Assembly: GCA_002928965.1 (NCBI GenBank)
Contig: PERU01000009.1
Location: 44,599-108,598, forward strand
DNA from: Methylomonas sp.
GTDB taxonomy: Bacteria > Pseudomonadota > Gammaproteobacteria > Methylococcales > Methylomonadaceae
DNA length: 64,000 bases
Reading direction: 5' to 3'
Within the stretch, counting starts at the first letter, position 1. Each line of letters begins with the position of its first letter. Shown piece after piece: positions 35,240 through 45,033 of the stretch. Both the position numbers and the translations under genes were made by a program. The notes under the pieces are model-generated. The model saw only the letters and a program-made list of their open reading frames with translations. It ran no database searches and was not told the origin of the DNA.

Positions 35240-36684
35240 GCTGCTGGATGCGCCGGGGGGGCGTGTATTGGTAGCTGAATGTGAAAACAGGTGCCGAGTC
35301 CGGCCTCGGATTCAAAATACAAATGCCCCTGATGTTTGTCCACAATAATGCTATGTGCCAGACTGAGTCCCTGGCCTGTGCCTTTGCCCACCGGTTTGGT
35401 GGTGAAAAACAGATTAAACACTTTGTCTTGTATGTGTTTGGGAATTCCGGCGCCGTTATCCTGTATTTGAATGTCAACCATATCATCCAGTTTACGGGTG
35501 GAGATGCGAATCAAGCCCATGTCGTTTTGGCTTTCCTCGATAGCGTGCGCGGCATTAATGATCAGGTTCAACAGCACTTGATTGAGCGGGTTGGGGTAGC
35601 AATCCACATTAACGATGTCATCTGAAAAATCGGTTTCCACTTTGGCAATGTATTTATAGCTGTTACGGCAGATGGTGAGTGTGGAATTGATGTTGTCATG
35701 TAAGTTGATGGATTGCTTGACTTGGTTAAAATCCATGTGCGAAAAGGTTTTCATGGCTTTAACAATTTCAATCACATGTTCCACCCCTTCCAGCGATTGT
35801 GCAACCGCATTGGGACCGTCGGTCATGATGAACTCAAGGTCATGGTCTTCGGCCAATTGAATCTGTTGCTGTTTTTGCTCATCGGTTAGCACGCTATCCA
35901 ATGCTTGATGATACGCTGAAAGGTCGGAAAAGCTTTTGTTCAGTGCCCACAAATTATCGCCAATGTATTGAATGGGGGTGTTGATTTCGTGCGCTACGCC
36001 CGCTGCCAGTTCACCGATCGCCTCCATTTTTTGAGACTGAATCAGTTGGGATTGCAGGTTTTTGGTGTCGCTGATGTCGTCGATGACACCCGAGAAAAAA
36101 ATTTCATTGTCGATGTGCATGGGGTTAATTCTCAGCATGGCCGGGAATGTTTTACCGTCTTTATGCAGCGCTTCCACTTCCCTACGTTTGCCTATGATGT
36201 GGGTTTGCCCGGTTTGTAAAAAGCGGTTTAAGTAGCCGTCGTGGGCGTTTGCTATGGCTTCAGGCATTAATCGGCTGACATTCTGACCCATCAATTCGTC
36301 GCGTCTGTAGCCGAATATCCGTTCAGCGGCTTGGTTGAAATTGGTGATATTGCCGTGTTTATCGATAGTTACGATGGCGCTGGCGACTGTGCTGAGAATG
36401 GTGCTGAGTTCGGTGGATTGATGAGCAAGCGCATCTATTTTTTGCTTTAGCTGCCGGTTTATCCGGCTGATCATCACGCCAAAACAACCAAGCACCACCG
36501 GTGCGGTCCAGATGATGAACAGGATGAAGTGTTTGCTGTGGATATGGCTGAGATTAGTCCATGTCGGTGGAAGAGCTTCATGCCACAGCAACAAGGCCAC
36601 AGCAACCAAGGGAAAACACAAGCCTGATAGCGCAGCGACTATGGCTGGAAAATAACAATACCTGCTTGGCAACAGAGTGGTCAT
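35236..36684 (-). CDS. PAS-domain membrane sensor histidine kinase
   Basis: 482 residues. Two membrane helices (about 10-33 and 50-72), a PAS domain (about 88-205, TIDKHGNITNFNQAAERIFGYRRDELMG), an H-box with GVAHEINTPIQYI near 230, and a HATPase domain (about 340-475, NLIINAAHAIEE, DNGAGIPKH, GTGQGLSLAHSI). A complete kinase. First gene of the three-gene signalling operon; likely donor for the two receiver proteins downstream. Confidence 0.93.
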   Translation of the reverse strand: MTTLLPSRYCYFPAIVAALSGLCFPLVAVALLLWHEALPPTWTNLSHIHSKHFILFIIWTAPVVLGCFGVMISRINRQLKQKIDALAHQSTELSTILSTVASAIVTIDKHGNITNFNQAAERIFGYRRDELMGQNVSRLMPEAIANAHDGYLNRFLQTGQTHIIGKRREVEALHKDGKTFPAMLRINPMHIDNEIFFSGVIDDISDTKNLQSQLIQSQKMEAIGELAAGVAHEINTPIQYIGDNLWALNKSFSDLSAYHQALDSVLTDEQKQQQIQLAEDHDLEFIMTDGPNAVAQSLEGVEHVIEIVKAMKTFSHMDFNQVKQSINLHDNINSTLTICRNSYKYIAKVETDFSDDIVNVDCYPNPLNQVLLNLIINAAHAIEESQNDMGLIRISTRKLDDMVDIQIQDNGAGIPKHIQDKVFNLFFTTKPVGKGTGQGLSLAHSIIVDKHQGHLYFESEAGLGTCFHIQLPIHAPPAHPAA

Positions 36685-36795
36685 AAACGTGTCGAGTCAA
36701 AACAAAAATACCCGGCGAGTTTACTCAAGCTTTGTATCTGCGGGTAAATTCAATTGATATTTTGTGGTTGTGCGCGCATTTCGTGACGGTAAGAT

Positions 36796-37296
36796 TTACT
36801 CAGGCAACGATGGGTCAATTTCGGTTTTGGGTTTTGCTGCCGGTGTGCCGCCGTCGTCGCCACCGAACAAGCCGGTGATTTTCTCCCACATGGTTCTGTC
36901 CATGTCCCGTTTGGGAATATCAATAGTGGTTTCGGTGGATTCTTTGATGACCGGCAGTTGGCTAGGACGAAAGTCCCCCTGAACGCCTGCCAGATTATCG
37001 CCGTTAAAATACAGCGAAATACGTTTTTGCATGCGGGCTTCTCCACCGGGTTGATCGGAATATAAATAGTCCCAGCGCTGTTCGTGGAAAGTGTCGGTCA
37101 ACATGGGCGACCCCATGATATACAGGACTTGGCGCTTGCTCATGTTGGGCCGTAACTGGTCGACCATGGCTTGATCGATCATGTTGCCTTGTTCAATATC
37201 GATGGTATAGACGCCAGGCAGGTTGGTGAGAATGGTTTCGCAGCCGGTTAACGCGACAGGAGCGGCAACGGCAAGCAAGAAAACGGCTCTTTTCAT
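36796..37296 (-). CDS. bamE: Outer membrane assembly lipoprotein BamE
   Basis: Component of the BAM complex for outer-membrane protein insertion. 166 residues, lipobox LTGC with Cys19, then the BamE core ([50 protein letters not shown]). A charged C-terminal extension (about 120-166, [10 protein letters not shown]) exceeds the usual length. Divergent from fur, a classic gammaproteobacterial pairing. Confidence 0.93.
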   Translation of the reverse strand: MKRAVFLLAVAAPVALTGCETILTNLPGVYTIDIEQGNMIDQAMVDQLRPNMSKRQVLYIMGSPMLTDTFHEQRWDYLYSDQPGGEARMQKRISLYFNGDNLAGVQGDFRPSQLPVIKESTETTIDIPKRDMDRTMWEKITGLFGGDDGGTPAAKPKTEIDPSLPE

Positions 37297-37372
37297 GGGG
37301 TGTAGTGGATTTTAACCAAAAACGATTGGGCATTATCCCATAATTCTCGCAGCGGCTCGGGGCAAAAAAAGC

Positions 37373-37378
37373 TATAAT
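37373..37378 (+). promoter_or_regulatory. fur promoter -10 element
   Basis: TATAAT 27 bases before the fur ATG. No good -35 is seen at 17 bp. Confidence 0.5.
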
Positions 37379-37404
37379 GCGCCGCTTACGAATGGCGAGT
37401 CAAA

Positions 37405-37824
37405 ATGATGGAAACACAAGAATTACGTAACGCCGGTTTAAAAGTCACCTTGCCAAGGTTGAAAATTCTGGAGATTCTTGAAAAACAGCAAGATGACCGG
37501 CATTTATCCGCAGAAAAAGTCTACAAAATCTTACTGGCTGAAGGTGAGGAAATCGGTTTGGCCACAGTGTATCGGGTACTCACTCAGTTTGAGGCAGCCG
37601 GCTTGGTCAATCGCCATCACTTTGAAGGCGGCAACTCCATTTTTGAACTCAACAGCGGCAACCATCACGATCATGTGGTGTGCATGAAATGCGGCAAGGT
37701 GGATGAGTTTACCGATGAGTTTATCGAAAAACGCCAGATCGAAGTGGCTGAACGTCTGGGCTATACCTTAACCGAACACAGTCTTTATCTATACGGCTAT
37801 TGTGCCGCCTGTCAGCGATCCTAA
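37405..37824 (+). CDS. fur: Ferric uptake regulator Fur
   Basis: Iron-responsive repressor, 139 residues. Winged-helix N-terminal domain (about 1-80, LKVTLPRLKILEIL, GLATVYRVLTQFEAAGLV), then metal sites: GNHHDHVVCMKCGKVDEF and CAACQ near the end. Start ATG 37405 with MMETQELRNAGLK (second Met optional). Divergent from bamE. Confidence 0.97.
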   Translation: MMETQELRNAGLKVTLPRLKILEILEKQQDDRHLSAEKVYKILLAEGEEIGLATVYRVLTQFEAAGLVNRHHFEGGNSIFELNSGNHHDHVVCMKCGKVDEFTDEFIEKRQIEVAERLGYTLTEHSLYLYGYCAACQRS

Positions 37825-37836
37825 TTTACTAATCGC

Positions 37837-39084
37837 ATGTTTAAACCTCTGATTCTTTACATCGGGCTGCGCTATACCCGCGCCAAGCGCCGTACCCAAT
37901 TCATTTCCTTTATTACCTTGACGTCCGTTCTGGGGATCGCCCTGGGGGTTACGGCGTTGATTACCGTGTTGTCGGTGATGAACGGTTTTGAAGCCGAACT
38001 CCGCGAGCGGATTCTGGGCATGACGGCTCATACCACCATATCAGGTCGCTTTGGTCAGTTGGATGATTGGCAAGGCTTGGCTCAGCGCACCAAAACCATG
38101 CCGCATGTCGAAGGCGCTGCACCCTTTATTCAGGGGCAGGTGATGGTGAATGCCGACCGTCAGGTTAGCGGTACGCTAATCCAAGGTATTTTGCCCGAGC
38201 ATGAACCGAATGTGTCGGAGGTAGCATCCAAAATGAAATATGGCCGTCTGGATGATTTGAAGTCCGGCGAGTTCGGCATCGTCTTGGGTGCAGAGTTGGC
38301 TAATCATTTAGGTGTATTCATGGGCGATAAGGTGACAATTATCACCCCGCAGGTAAATTCAACACCGGCTGGAATTTTGCCCCGCTTGAAACGCTTCACG
38401 GTGGTGGGGGTGTTTCAGGTGGGCATGTATGAATACGATCGCAACATGGCCATGATTCATCTGGATGATGCCGGTAAATTATTCCGTATCGAACCTGCTG
38501 TGTCCGGTTTGCGTTTGAAACTGGACGATTTGTTCAACGCGCCATTGATTACCCAGGAAATGGCCGATGCGCTAGGTGGGGAGTATCGGGTCAGCGACTG
38601 GACCCATGCGCACAGCAACTTTTTCCGCGCCGTGCAAACCGAAAAACGCGCCATGTTCATAATCTTATTGCTGATCGTGGCGGTAGCCGCATTTAACATT
38701 GTTTCCACGTTGGTGATGGTGGTAACCGATAAGCGCGGTGACATCGCGATTTTAAAAACCCAGGGTTTGACCAATTTATCGGTCATGGGGATTTTTATTG
38801 TGCTGGGCTGTGTGATCGGCAGTGTCGGCACCTTGCTGGGTACTGCGGGTGGCGTGGCCTTGGCTTTGAATGTGGAGACCATTGTGCCGGCTATCGAAAA
38901 AGCCTTTGGGGTGCAATTTATGGCTGCTGATGTGTATTACATCAGTGAAGTGCCTTCCAAACTGATTTGGCAGGATGTGTACTGGATCGCCGCCATGGCT
39001 TTTTTCCTGTCCTTATTGGCTACCTTGTATCCGGCTTGGCAGGCTTCACGGATCAATCCGGCGGAGGTGCTGCGTTATGAGTAA
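37837..39084 (+). CDS. lolC: Lipoprotein-releasing system permease LolC (LolC/E family)
   Basis: Inner-membrane component of the LolCDE ABC exporter of lipoproteins. 415 residues. N-terminal helix (about 25-45, [18 protein letters not shown]), a periplasmic MacB-like domain (about 60-265), and three more helices near 275, 320 and 385, ending in the family EVLRYE. It overlaps lolD by 8 bases. Only one LolC/E gene is present here, as in organisms with a LolF-type homodimer. Confidence 0.94.
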   Translation: MFKPLILYIGLRYTRAKRRTQFISFITLTSVLGIALGVTALITVLSVMNGFEAELRERILGMTAHTTISGRFGQLDDWQGLAQRTKTMPHVEGAAPFIQGQVMVNADRQVSGTLIQGILPEHEPNVSEVASKMKYGRLDDLKSGEFGIVLGAELANHLGVFMGDKVTIITPQVNSTPAGILPRLKRFTVVGVFQVGMYEYDRNMAMIHLDDAGKLFRIEPAVSGLRLKLDDLFNAPLITQEMADALGGEYRVSDWTHAHSNFFRAVQTEKRAMFIILLLIVAVAAFNIVSTLVMVVTDKRGDIAILKTQGLTNLSVMGIFIVLGCVIGSVGTLLGTAGGVALALNVETIVPAIEKAFGVQFMAADVYYISEVPSKLIWQDVYWIAAMAFFLSLLATLYPAWQASRINPAEVLRYE

Positions 39085-39754
39085 GCCCGTGATTTTGGAA
39101 TGCCGGCAGATTACCAAACGTTTTGCGCAGGGTGACTTAAATGTCGATGTATTGAAAGGCGTCGATTTAACCATTCATGCCGGAGAACGTGTGGCCATCA
39201 TGGGTGCTTCCGGTTCAGGTAAAAGTACGTTACTGCATCTACTTGGAGGCTTGGAAAAGCCCAGTTCCGGCACGGTGATTCTGGATGGTTCCGATTTAAA
39301 CAAAGTCGGTTCGGCCAAATTAAGTCAATTACGTAATCGGTCTTTGGGGTTTATCTACCAGTTTCATCATTTGCTGGGCGAATTTAGCATTCTGGAAAAT
39401 GTCGCCATGCCGTTGTTGATTGGCAAACAATCGATTAAGCATGCGCAGGCCGAAGCAGCAGAGTTGTTGAAGCGGGTGGGTTTGGGGCACAGGATTTTAC
39501 ATAAGCCCGGCGAATTGTCGGGCGGCGAGCGCCAGCGTGCCGCAGTGGCTCGGGCATTGATCAATAAACCCAAATGCGTATTGGCGGATGAGCCGACCGG
39601 TAATCTTGACAGCAAAACCGCTGATCAAATTTACCAGTTGATGCTGGAATTGAATCAGGAGTTGCAGGTCAGCTTTTTAGTGGTGACCCATGACCCGGAA
39701 CTGGCGGGTCGAATGGATCATGTATTGCATATGGAAGATGGTTTGATAGTTTAG
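39077..39754 (+). CDS. lolD: Lipoprotein-releasing ABC transporter ATPase LolD
   Basis: 225 residues from ATG 39077, overlapping the lolC stop by 8 bases. Walker [11 protein letters not shown]-loop region [12 protein letters not shown], signature LSGGERQR, Walker [14 protein letters not shown]-loop VVTHD. Drives LolC. The TAG stop runs straight into a degenerate copy of the C/G-run repeat (39768-39838). Confidence 0.96.
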   Translation: MSKPVILECRQITKRFAQGDLNVDVLKGVDLTIHAGERVAIMGASGSGKSTLLHLLGGLEKPSSGTVILDGSDLNKVGSAKLSQLRNRSLGFIYQFHHLLGEFSILENVAMPLLIGKQSIKHAQAEAAELLKRVGLGHRILHKPGELSGGERQRAAVARALINKPKCVLADEPTGNLDSKTADQIYQLMLELNQELQVSFLVVTHDPELAGRMDHVLHMEDGLIV

Positions 39755-39831
39755 GCTATCGTCATACATAACATCCCCCTCGAATTCGGCTTGTCCGGAA
39801 TCGCTCGTTTGGTAAAGAGGGTTTGGGGGAG

Positions 39832-40350
39832 TTAATGATTGATTCCTCTGGCTTTTTTTCGCGCATTCCAGTGCAAAATGATGTTTGCACGCCAAAACAT
39901 CCGCATACCGAAATAGCCCAGGCTGGCGCTGACAATTCCCAGTACCAGACACCCAAATAAAAATGGCCCACCAATATCGGCCATACTGGAAAACACCGTA
40001 TCCACCGAGAAATCCCCATCAAAATGCGGCAGGCCCAGTAACCACAAACCAATCCGGTAGGCAAAGTAAAATAAAGGCGGCATGGTGATCGGATTGGTCA
40101 GCCAGACCAGCGCCACGGAAATCGGTAAATTGGCCCGAAAATACAATGCACCTGCAGCAGCCATGGCCATTTGGGTAGGGCTGGGTATCCACGCAAAAAA
40201 CAAACCGACTGCAAAGGCCATCGATACTGAACGCCGATTCAAATGCCATAGGTTGGGATCGTGCAGACGATGACCCAAAAAACCTAAACTTTTGATGGAT
40301 TTGATTTTTTCAGGATCAGGTAAGTACTTTTTTATTATTTTTTTTGCCAT
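39832..40350 (-). CDS. DUF2062 membrane protein
   Basis: 172 residues. The DUF2062 pattern is clear: FLGHRLHDPNLWHLNRRSVSMA, a helix GLFFAWIPSPTQMAMAAA, then FRANLPISVALVWLTNPITMPPLFYFAYRIG. Four helices in all. Function of the family is unknown; convergent with lolD. Confidence 0.9.
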   Translation of the reverse strand: MAKKIIKKYLPDPEKIKSIKSLGFLGHRLHDPNLWHLNRRSVSMAFAVGLFFAWIPSPTQMAMAAAGALYFRANLPISVALVWLTNPITMPPLFYFAYRIGLWLLGLPHFDGDFSVDTVFSSMADIGGPFLFGCLVLGIVSASLGYFGMRMFWRANIILHWNARKKARGINH

Positions 40351-40461
40351 GACTGAACTCGCTTTAAAAACGTTAACCGATTTTAGCAGGTTTTATACTA
40401 GCAACAGTTTATTAGCCAAATCGATTATCCGATTGCAGATGACCATGGCATGGTCATAGTG

Positions 40462-41751
40462 TCAGTTTTTGTAACGGTCGATCAGTTCGGCCATTTTGCG
40501 TATGGCCAATATTATCCAGGGCTGTAGTTTGTGTGCGCTCCATTTGCGCATACGGACTGCGGTTTTAAACAGTTGTTGGCCCCGCGTTCGGGCGAATGCT
40601 TTCAGATCGATTGGCTTATCCTGCAGCAACCCTTTACGGGATAGCCAATTTGCGACTCCACTAAGCCAGAGTGTTAGAGGGGTAAGCCCCAGAATAAACC
40701 ATAACAAACGCGATGAGTCACCCAAGGCTTCTCCGGTGTGCAGCGGCCATTGCCAGGTAGTGAAGACCTGACCATTGGAAAATTTTATGGGATTGGTGAC
40801 ACTGCGAATCTGACCGCTCCAACGGTCGACCCAGACATTGGTGAATGGGTGATGCTGATTTAATTCATGTTTCTGGCGTAAATTGATTTTATAGGTGCCC
40901 AATTCGCCAGCAGGTGTGGTGACGCGGCGTACTTCAGAGCTTGGAAACAGGCCGCGTGCCACCAACACCGCTTGGGTAATGTTAACCGGGTTGTCGTTGG
41001 GTGCTGCGGTGCTGCTAACGGTGGGGCCCGTATCGCCATGTCCCATACCTGTCGAGGCGGTCAGGTTTTCCAATAATTCAGGGTAGGCCAGATGAAAGCC
41101 GGTAAACGAAAGCAGCAGTAAAAAACCGGCACTGAACACGCCAACAACACGATGCAAATCCATCAGAAAACGCATCAGTCCTTGGTTCTGTCTGACTTTA
41201 AACGCCTTATACAAACCGGAAAATCCGGGCCACCAAAGATATAAACCGCTCACGACGGAAATGCTTAACAGCACGGCCAGTCCAGCGACAATGTCACGAC
41301 CGTCGGCGCCCAATTGAAGATGGGTGTGGCAATCCAATAACCAAGTGGTTAATGTTGATCCCCAGAAGCGGCTGTTGATGACTTCGCCGCTATACGGATT
41401 GACTGCCACCATCAGCGGTGCATAAAAGCTATCGACACTTTCTTTGGGGTTTTCAAACCAGACTATGATGGGGCTATCCGGGCGGCGAGGCATTTCTAGC
41501 GTCCAGGCACCGTGTCGGTTTGGGTGGAATTTACGAACCTGAGCTACTATTTTATCCAGCGATAAAGGCTGATCTTGCTGTGCTTCGATATGCAAATCGG
41601 GATTTAGCAAGAGATCGATTTCGGCGCGATATACACTTAGGCTGCCGGTTAAGCCTATCAGTGAAAACAACAAACCAAACCAAAGTGCCAAATACAGGTG
41701 GCATTTGAGCCAGATCGTTCGGTTGAAATAATGGGAAAACTGAAACGGCAT
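40462..41751 (-). CDS. PepSY-associated membrane protein
   Basis: About 429 residues from ATG 41751 (MPFQFSHYF). Four helices (near 18-38, 145-165, 205-225, 370-395), with PepSY-type loops (VAQVRKFHPNRHGAWTLEMP). Conserved His motifs (LKCHLYLAL, DCHTHLQLG, MDLHRVVG, WPLHTGEALG) suggest heme or metal contact, as in this family that often sits beside siderophore receptors. None is adjacent here. A longer frame exists to 41913 but overlaps comEC. Confidence 0.88.
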   Translation of the reverse strand: MPFQFSHYFNRTIWLKCHLYLALWFGLLFSLIGLTGSLSVYRAEIDLLLNPDLHIEAQQDQPLSLDKIVAQVRKFHPNRHGAWTLEMPRRPDSPIIVWFENPKESVDSFYAPLMVAVNPYSGEVINSRFWGSTLTTWLLDCHTHLQLGADGRDIVAGLAVLLSISVVSGLYLWWPGFSGLYKAFKVRQNQGLMRFLMDLHRVVGVFSAGFLLLLSFTGFHLAYPELLENLTASTGMGHGDTGPTVSSTAAPNDNPVNITQAVLVARGLFPSSEVRRVTTPAGELGTYKINLRQKHELNQHHPFTNVWVDRWSGQIRSVTNPIKFSNGQVFTTWQWPLHTGEALGDSSRLLWFILGLTPLTLWLSGVANWLSRKGLLQDKPIDLKAFARTRGQQLFKTAVRMRKWSAHKLQPWIILAIRKMAELIDRYKN

Positions 41752-41865
41752 GACAGGATGTGAAATGAAAATAGCCAGGGAAAAAACACTATTTTGCCAG
41801 ATAACTGCCCAGTCAGGGCTGCAGCAATGCAGCAGGCGGTTGCTTGAAGTGAAACAGGCAATCAG

Positions 41866-44130
41866 ATGAACGTATTCATCCTGGTTTTTGTAACAGGCAT
41901 GCTGGCTGTGCAATATTGGGCCCGGTTACCGAACCCTCTCGAATGGTTGCTGATGATGGGTCTGACAAGCGGGTTGGTCTATCGCCGCTTGCCTGTTTTA
42001 TGGGTGTTTTTGCTGGGTATGGCATGGGCCGCTATTTATGGGCAGTACCGCTTGACTGATCGACTGGCTGACCCGCTGGAAGGAGAAGATGTCATGGTGC
42101 AAGGATACGTGGCCAATTTTCCAAGGTCATTGGACAATCGGGTCGGTTTTGATTTTGTTGTCTCACCCTCTATCGAAGGTGTTCCAAGCACAATCCGCTT
42201 GAATTGGTATACCCCACCCATTGCTATCAAAGCCGGTCAAGCTTGGCAAATGCCGGTTCGATTAAAAAAGCTGCATGGGCGCATGAATCCGGGCGGTTTT
42301 GATTATGAAGCTTGGTTATTTGCCAATCATATCGGTGCAACCGGCTATGTGCGGTCAAAACCGCAGTCGCAGCAGATCAAGGGTGGTTTTTCTGCGCATC
42401 GTTATCTTGTTAAGGTGCGCCAGTTGATTTCCGATCACTTGGATGCCGCATTGCCGGGTAGTGAGCAACTGGGCATTATTAAGGCGTTAAGTATCGGCAG
42501 TCAGGAGTTGATCAGTCAGCAGCAGTGGCAGGTCTTCCGCATAACCGGGGTTGTGCATTTAATGGTGATTTCCGGCAGCCACATCAGCCTGGTGGCAGGA
42601 TTGGTGTTTTTATGGGTTAGGCGGGCTTGGGCAGGATCAGGGGTGTTAACAGTTTCACCGCAGACTGTAGCAGCGTATGCCGCTTGGCTGGCCGGCTTAT
42701 TTTATGCAGCTGTCGCTGGATTTTCGTTGCCCGTACAGCGGGCAGTATTGATGTTGACAGTCTGGTTATGGGCGATAGTCCGCCAGCGGCACACTGCCAG
42801 CATGCAGGTATTGTTGTTGGCTTTACTGGTCGTGGTGTTGTTTGATCCACTGGCGCTACTATCAGCTGGATTTTGGTTGTCCTTTGCAGCGGTGGCATTA
42901 TTGCTTTTTATGTCTGGCTACCGGTTGGGTAAACAACGCTATTGGTATCAAATCGGTAAGTTGCATTTGGCTATGGCCATAGGTTTGGGACCGCTACTCA
43001 TAGTGTTTTTCCAGCAGATGTCATTGGTCGCACCACTGGCGAATTATCTGGCTGTTCCCCTGGTTGGTGTGCTGATCACGCCGCTATCGCTGTTGGCGGC
43101 ATTGGTGGCGTTTATATCGCCGGGGTTTGCAGCTTTGCTGCTATGGCCGGTCGAGTATTTATTAAAAATGCTGTGGTGGCTGTTACTGCAGATGGCGGAC
43201 TGGCCGCTGGCGAGTCTGTCCAGCCTTCATGCACCTTGGTATAACGTGCTGTTTGCAGGGTTGGGTGTGTTGCTGCTGTTGCTTCCCAAAGGGTTTCAAG
43301 GACGCTATTTGAGTGTGTTTTTTATCCTGCCGGTGTTTTTTAATACAGTCAAAACGCCTGCAGCTGGCGAAATTTGGTTTAGCCTGCTGGATGTAGGACA
43401 GGGCTTGGCTGCCGTGGTGCAAACGCAGCATCACACCTTGGTTTTTGACACGGGCGTCAAATACGCCGAACAAGCCGATATGGGCGAGTCGGTGATTTTG
43501 CCTTACCTGCATTATCAAGGCATCAGTCACATCGATACTTTGGTGATCAGTCATGGTGATATTGATCACAGTGGTGGCGCAGAATCGTTACTGTCCGATA
43601 TGCCGGTAACCAAGCTATATAGCGGTGTAGCGGCTTGGGCAGAACGTCCGGCAGGCAGCTATTGTCGGGCAGGGCAGAGTTGGCAATGGGATGGCGTGGA
43701 TTTCAGCATGCTGTCCCCTGATCTAGACGGCTTTCACTCAGAAAATGACAATTCCTGTGTGTTACGTATCAGCAATAAGCGGCACAGTTTTTTGTTGACC
43801 GGTGATATTCAACAAGCGGCAGAAAAGCATTTGGTCGCACAATATGCTGACGGTTTGATTAGCGAGGTGTTGGTCGCGCCGCATCATGGCAGCAAAACCT
43901 CCTCAAGCCCAGCGTTTTTAGAACAGGTCAAGCCCAAAACGGTATTGATTCCGGCAGGTTACAGAAATCGGTTTGGCTTTCCGCATCAATCAGTAATCCA
44001 ACGTTATCAACGCATGCAGGCAAACATTTACAGTAGTGCCAATGATGGCGCGATCAGTTTTAAAACAGATGGCGCTGACATGCGTCTGGCATTGATGCGT
44101 CAACAGCAACGAAAATATTGGATGGAGTAA
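41866..44130 (+). CDS. comEC: DNA uptake channel ComEC/Rec2
   Basis: Inner-membrane channel carrying single-stranded DNA into the cytoplasm during transformation. 754 residues. Two N-terminal helices, a ComEC N-domain (about 60-180, RMNPGGFDYEAWLFANHIGATGYV), the competence membrane domain (about 215-500, GVVHLMVISGSHISLVAGL), and a metallo-beta-lactamase domain from about 500 (HGDIDHSGGAESLL, LLTGDIQQAAE, APHHGSKTSSS). Complete. Three bases separate it from the convergent roadblock gene. Confidence 0.95.
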   Translation: MNVFILVFVTGMLAVQYWARLPNPLEWLLMMGLTSGLVYRRLPVLWVFLLGMAWAAIYGQYRLTDRLADPLEGEDVMVQGYVANFPRSLDNRVGFDFVVSPSIEGVPSTIRLNWYTPPIAIKAGQAWQMPVRLKKLHGRMNPGGFDYEAWLFANHIGATGYVRSKPQSQQIKGGFSAHRYLVKVRQLISDHLDAALPGSEQLGIIKALSIGSQELISQQQWQVFRITGVVHLMVISGSHISLVAGLVFLWVRRAWAGSGVLTVSPQTVAAYAAWLAGLFYAAVAGFSLPVQRAVLMLTVWLWAIVRQRHTASMQVLLLALLVVVLFDPLALLSAGFWLSFAAVALLLFMSGYRLGKQRYWYQIGKLHLAMAIGLGPLLIVFFQQMSLVAPLANYLAVPLVGVLITPLSLLAALVAFISPGFAALLLWPVEYLLKMLWWLLLQMADWPLASLSSLHAPWYNVLFAGLGVLLLLLPKGFQGRYLSVFFILPVFFNTVKTPAAGEIWFSLLDVGQGLAAVVQTQHHTLVFDTGVKYAEQADMGESVILPYLHYQGISHIDTLVISHGDIDHSGGAESLLSDMPVTKLYSGVAAWAERPAGSYCRAGQSWQWDGVDFSMLSPDLDGFHSENDNSCVLRISNKRHSFLLTGDIQQAAEKHLVAQYADGLISEVLVAPHHGSKTSSSPAFLEQVKPKTVLIPAGYRNRFGFPHQSVIQRYQRMQANIYSSANDGAISFKTDGADMRLALMRQQQRKYWME

Positions 44131-44133
44131 ACC

Positions 44134-44577
44134 TTAAACAGCTTGACTCAACGCGGCAGCTAAATTGATCTGTTTCGGGCTGGAAATGCACAAAACCAAA
44201 GGCCCCACGTTGAGCATGGCCACTTTATTGGTAGCGCCGACGATCACGATCTGCTCAATATCACCTAATCCCAGCATGGCCGCGCCTTGTTGGGCCGCTC
44301 GCACACTGTCCTGAACGGTGGCACCAAACGCATCGATTGCCGGCATGTTTTGCGACTGGGCCAGAATCAGGCCGTCATGATACGCCGCACAAGCGCTGAT
44401 GCCTTTGATTTTGCCGACTTTATCGACCAAGTTTTGCACCGCCTCCATAAATTGCTTGCGCTTGTTTCGTATGGTTTCGCTGGCATTCACAATGTTTGCA
44501 CCGGGTAGTTGCTGTGACTGTAGATAGTCTTCAGCCAGTTGATTCAGTTCAGCCAGTTGGGATTCAAACCAATGCAT
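44134..44577 (-). CDS. Roadblock/LC7-like domain protein
   Basis: 147 residues. After an N-terminal helical stretch (about 1-45), the roadblock/LC7 fold: KVGKIKGISACAAYHDGLILAQS, a middle helix DAFGATVQDSVRAAQQGA, then IEQIVIVGATNKVAMLNVGPLVLCI. These act as homo- or heterodimers in GTPase regulation (MglB-like). No small GTPase is beside it. Last gene of the four-gene operon. Confidence 0.72.
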   Translation of the reverse strand: MHWFESQLAELNQLAEDYLQSQQLPGANIVNASETIRNKRKQFMEAVQNLVDKVGKIKGISACAAYHDGLILAQSQNMPAIDAFGATVQDSVRAAQQGAAMLGLGDIEQIVIVGATNKVAMLNVGPLVLCISSPKQINLAAALSQAV

Positions 44578-44592
44578 AATGATTTACAGGTA

Positions 44593-45003
44593 TTAATTGG
44601 ACAGAAAATTATTGAACAGCTTTTTCAGTACCGGAATGGTTTCTTTTAATTCAAACCTCACCCGACCTAGCAAGGCATCCCGCTGGGTAACGACTGCCAG
44701 AATAAAACCGGCCTCAATCGGGGTGGATAAAATATAGCCTTCGGTGTTTTCACAAATCACCATGTTGGTGCTGTGATGTCCGACGTGTTGTGCGGATCGG
44801 GCGGCAGCGCCAAACACAACTTGCACAGAAGCGCCGATGGCGTCGGTGTTGATTTCGGAATCGCGCTGGATGTGGGTAACAAATCCATCGCTATCCACTA
44901 TGGCTGCGGCAGTAACGCCTTGTGTGCTCATCAGGTTGCGCAGGATGGAGTCTATTTCGCCGGAATTTGACTTACGGGTATTGATCAAATGTATGTTGCT
45001 CAT
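44593..45003 (-). CDS. Roadblock/LC7 domain protein
   Basis: 136 residues. EIDSILRNLMSTQGVTAAAIVDSDGFVTH, then INTDAIGASVQVVFGAAARSAQHV, then NMVICENTEGYILSTPIEAGFILAVVT: a canonical roadblock domain. 15 bases before the second roadblock gene; the pair could heterodimerise. Confidence 0.85.
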   Translation of the reverse strand: MSNIHLINTRKSNSGEIDSILRNLMSTQGVTAAAIVDSDGFVTHIQRDSEINTDAIGASVQVVFGAAARSAQHVGHHSTNMVICENTEGYILSTPIEAGFILAVVTQRDALLGRVRFELKETIPVLKKLFNNFLSN

Positions 45004-45033
45004 GCTGTACTCCTGGATTATTTTTAGGGGGTG

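Noticed and set aside
40438..40456. Palindrome ATGACCAT-GGC-ATGGTCAT after the PepSY gene as terminator
   Set aside because: Perfect stem but no T run on the minus strand.
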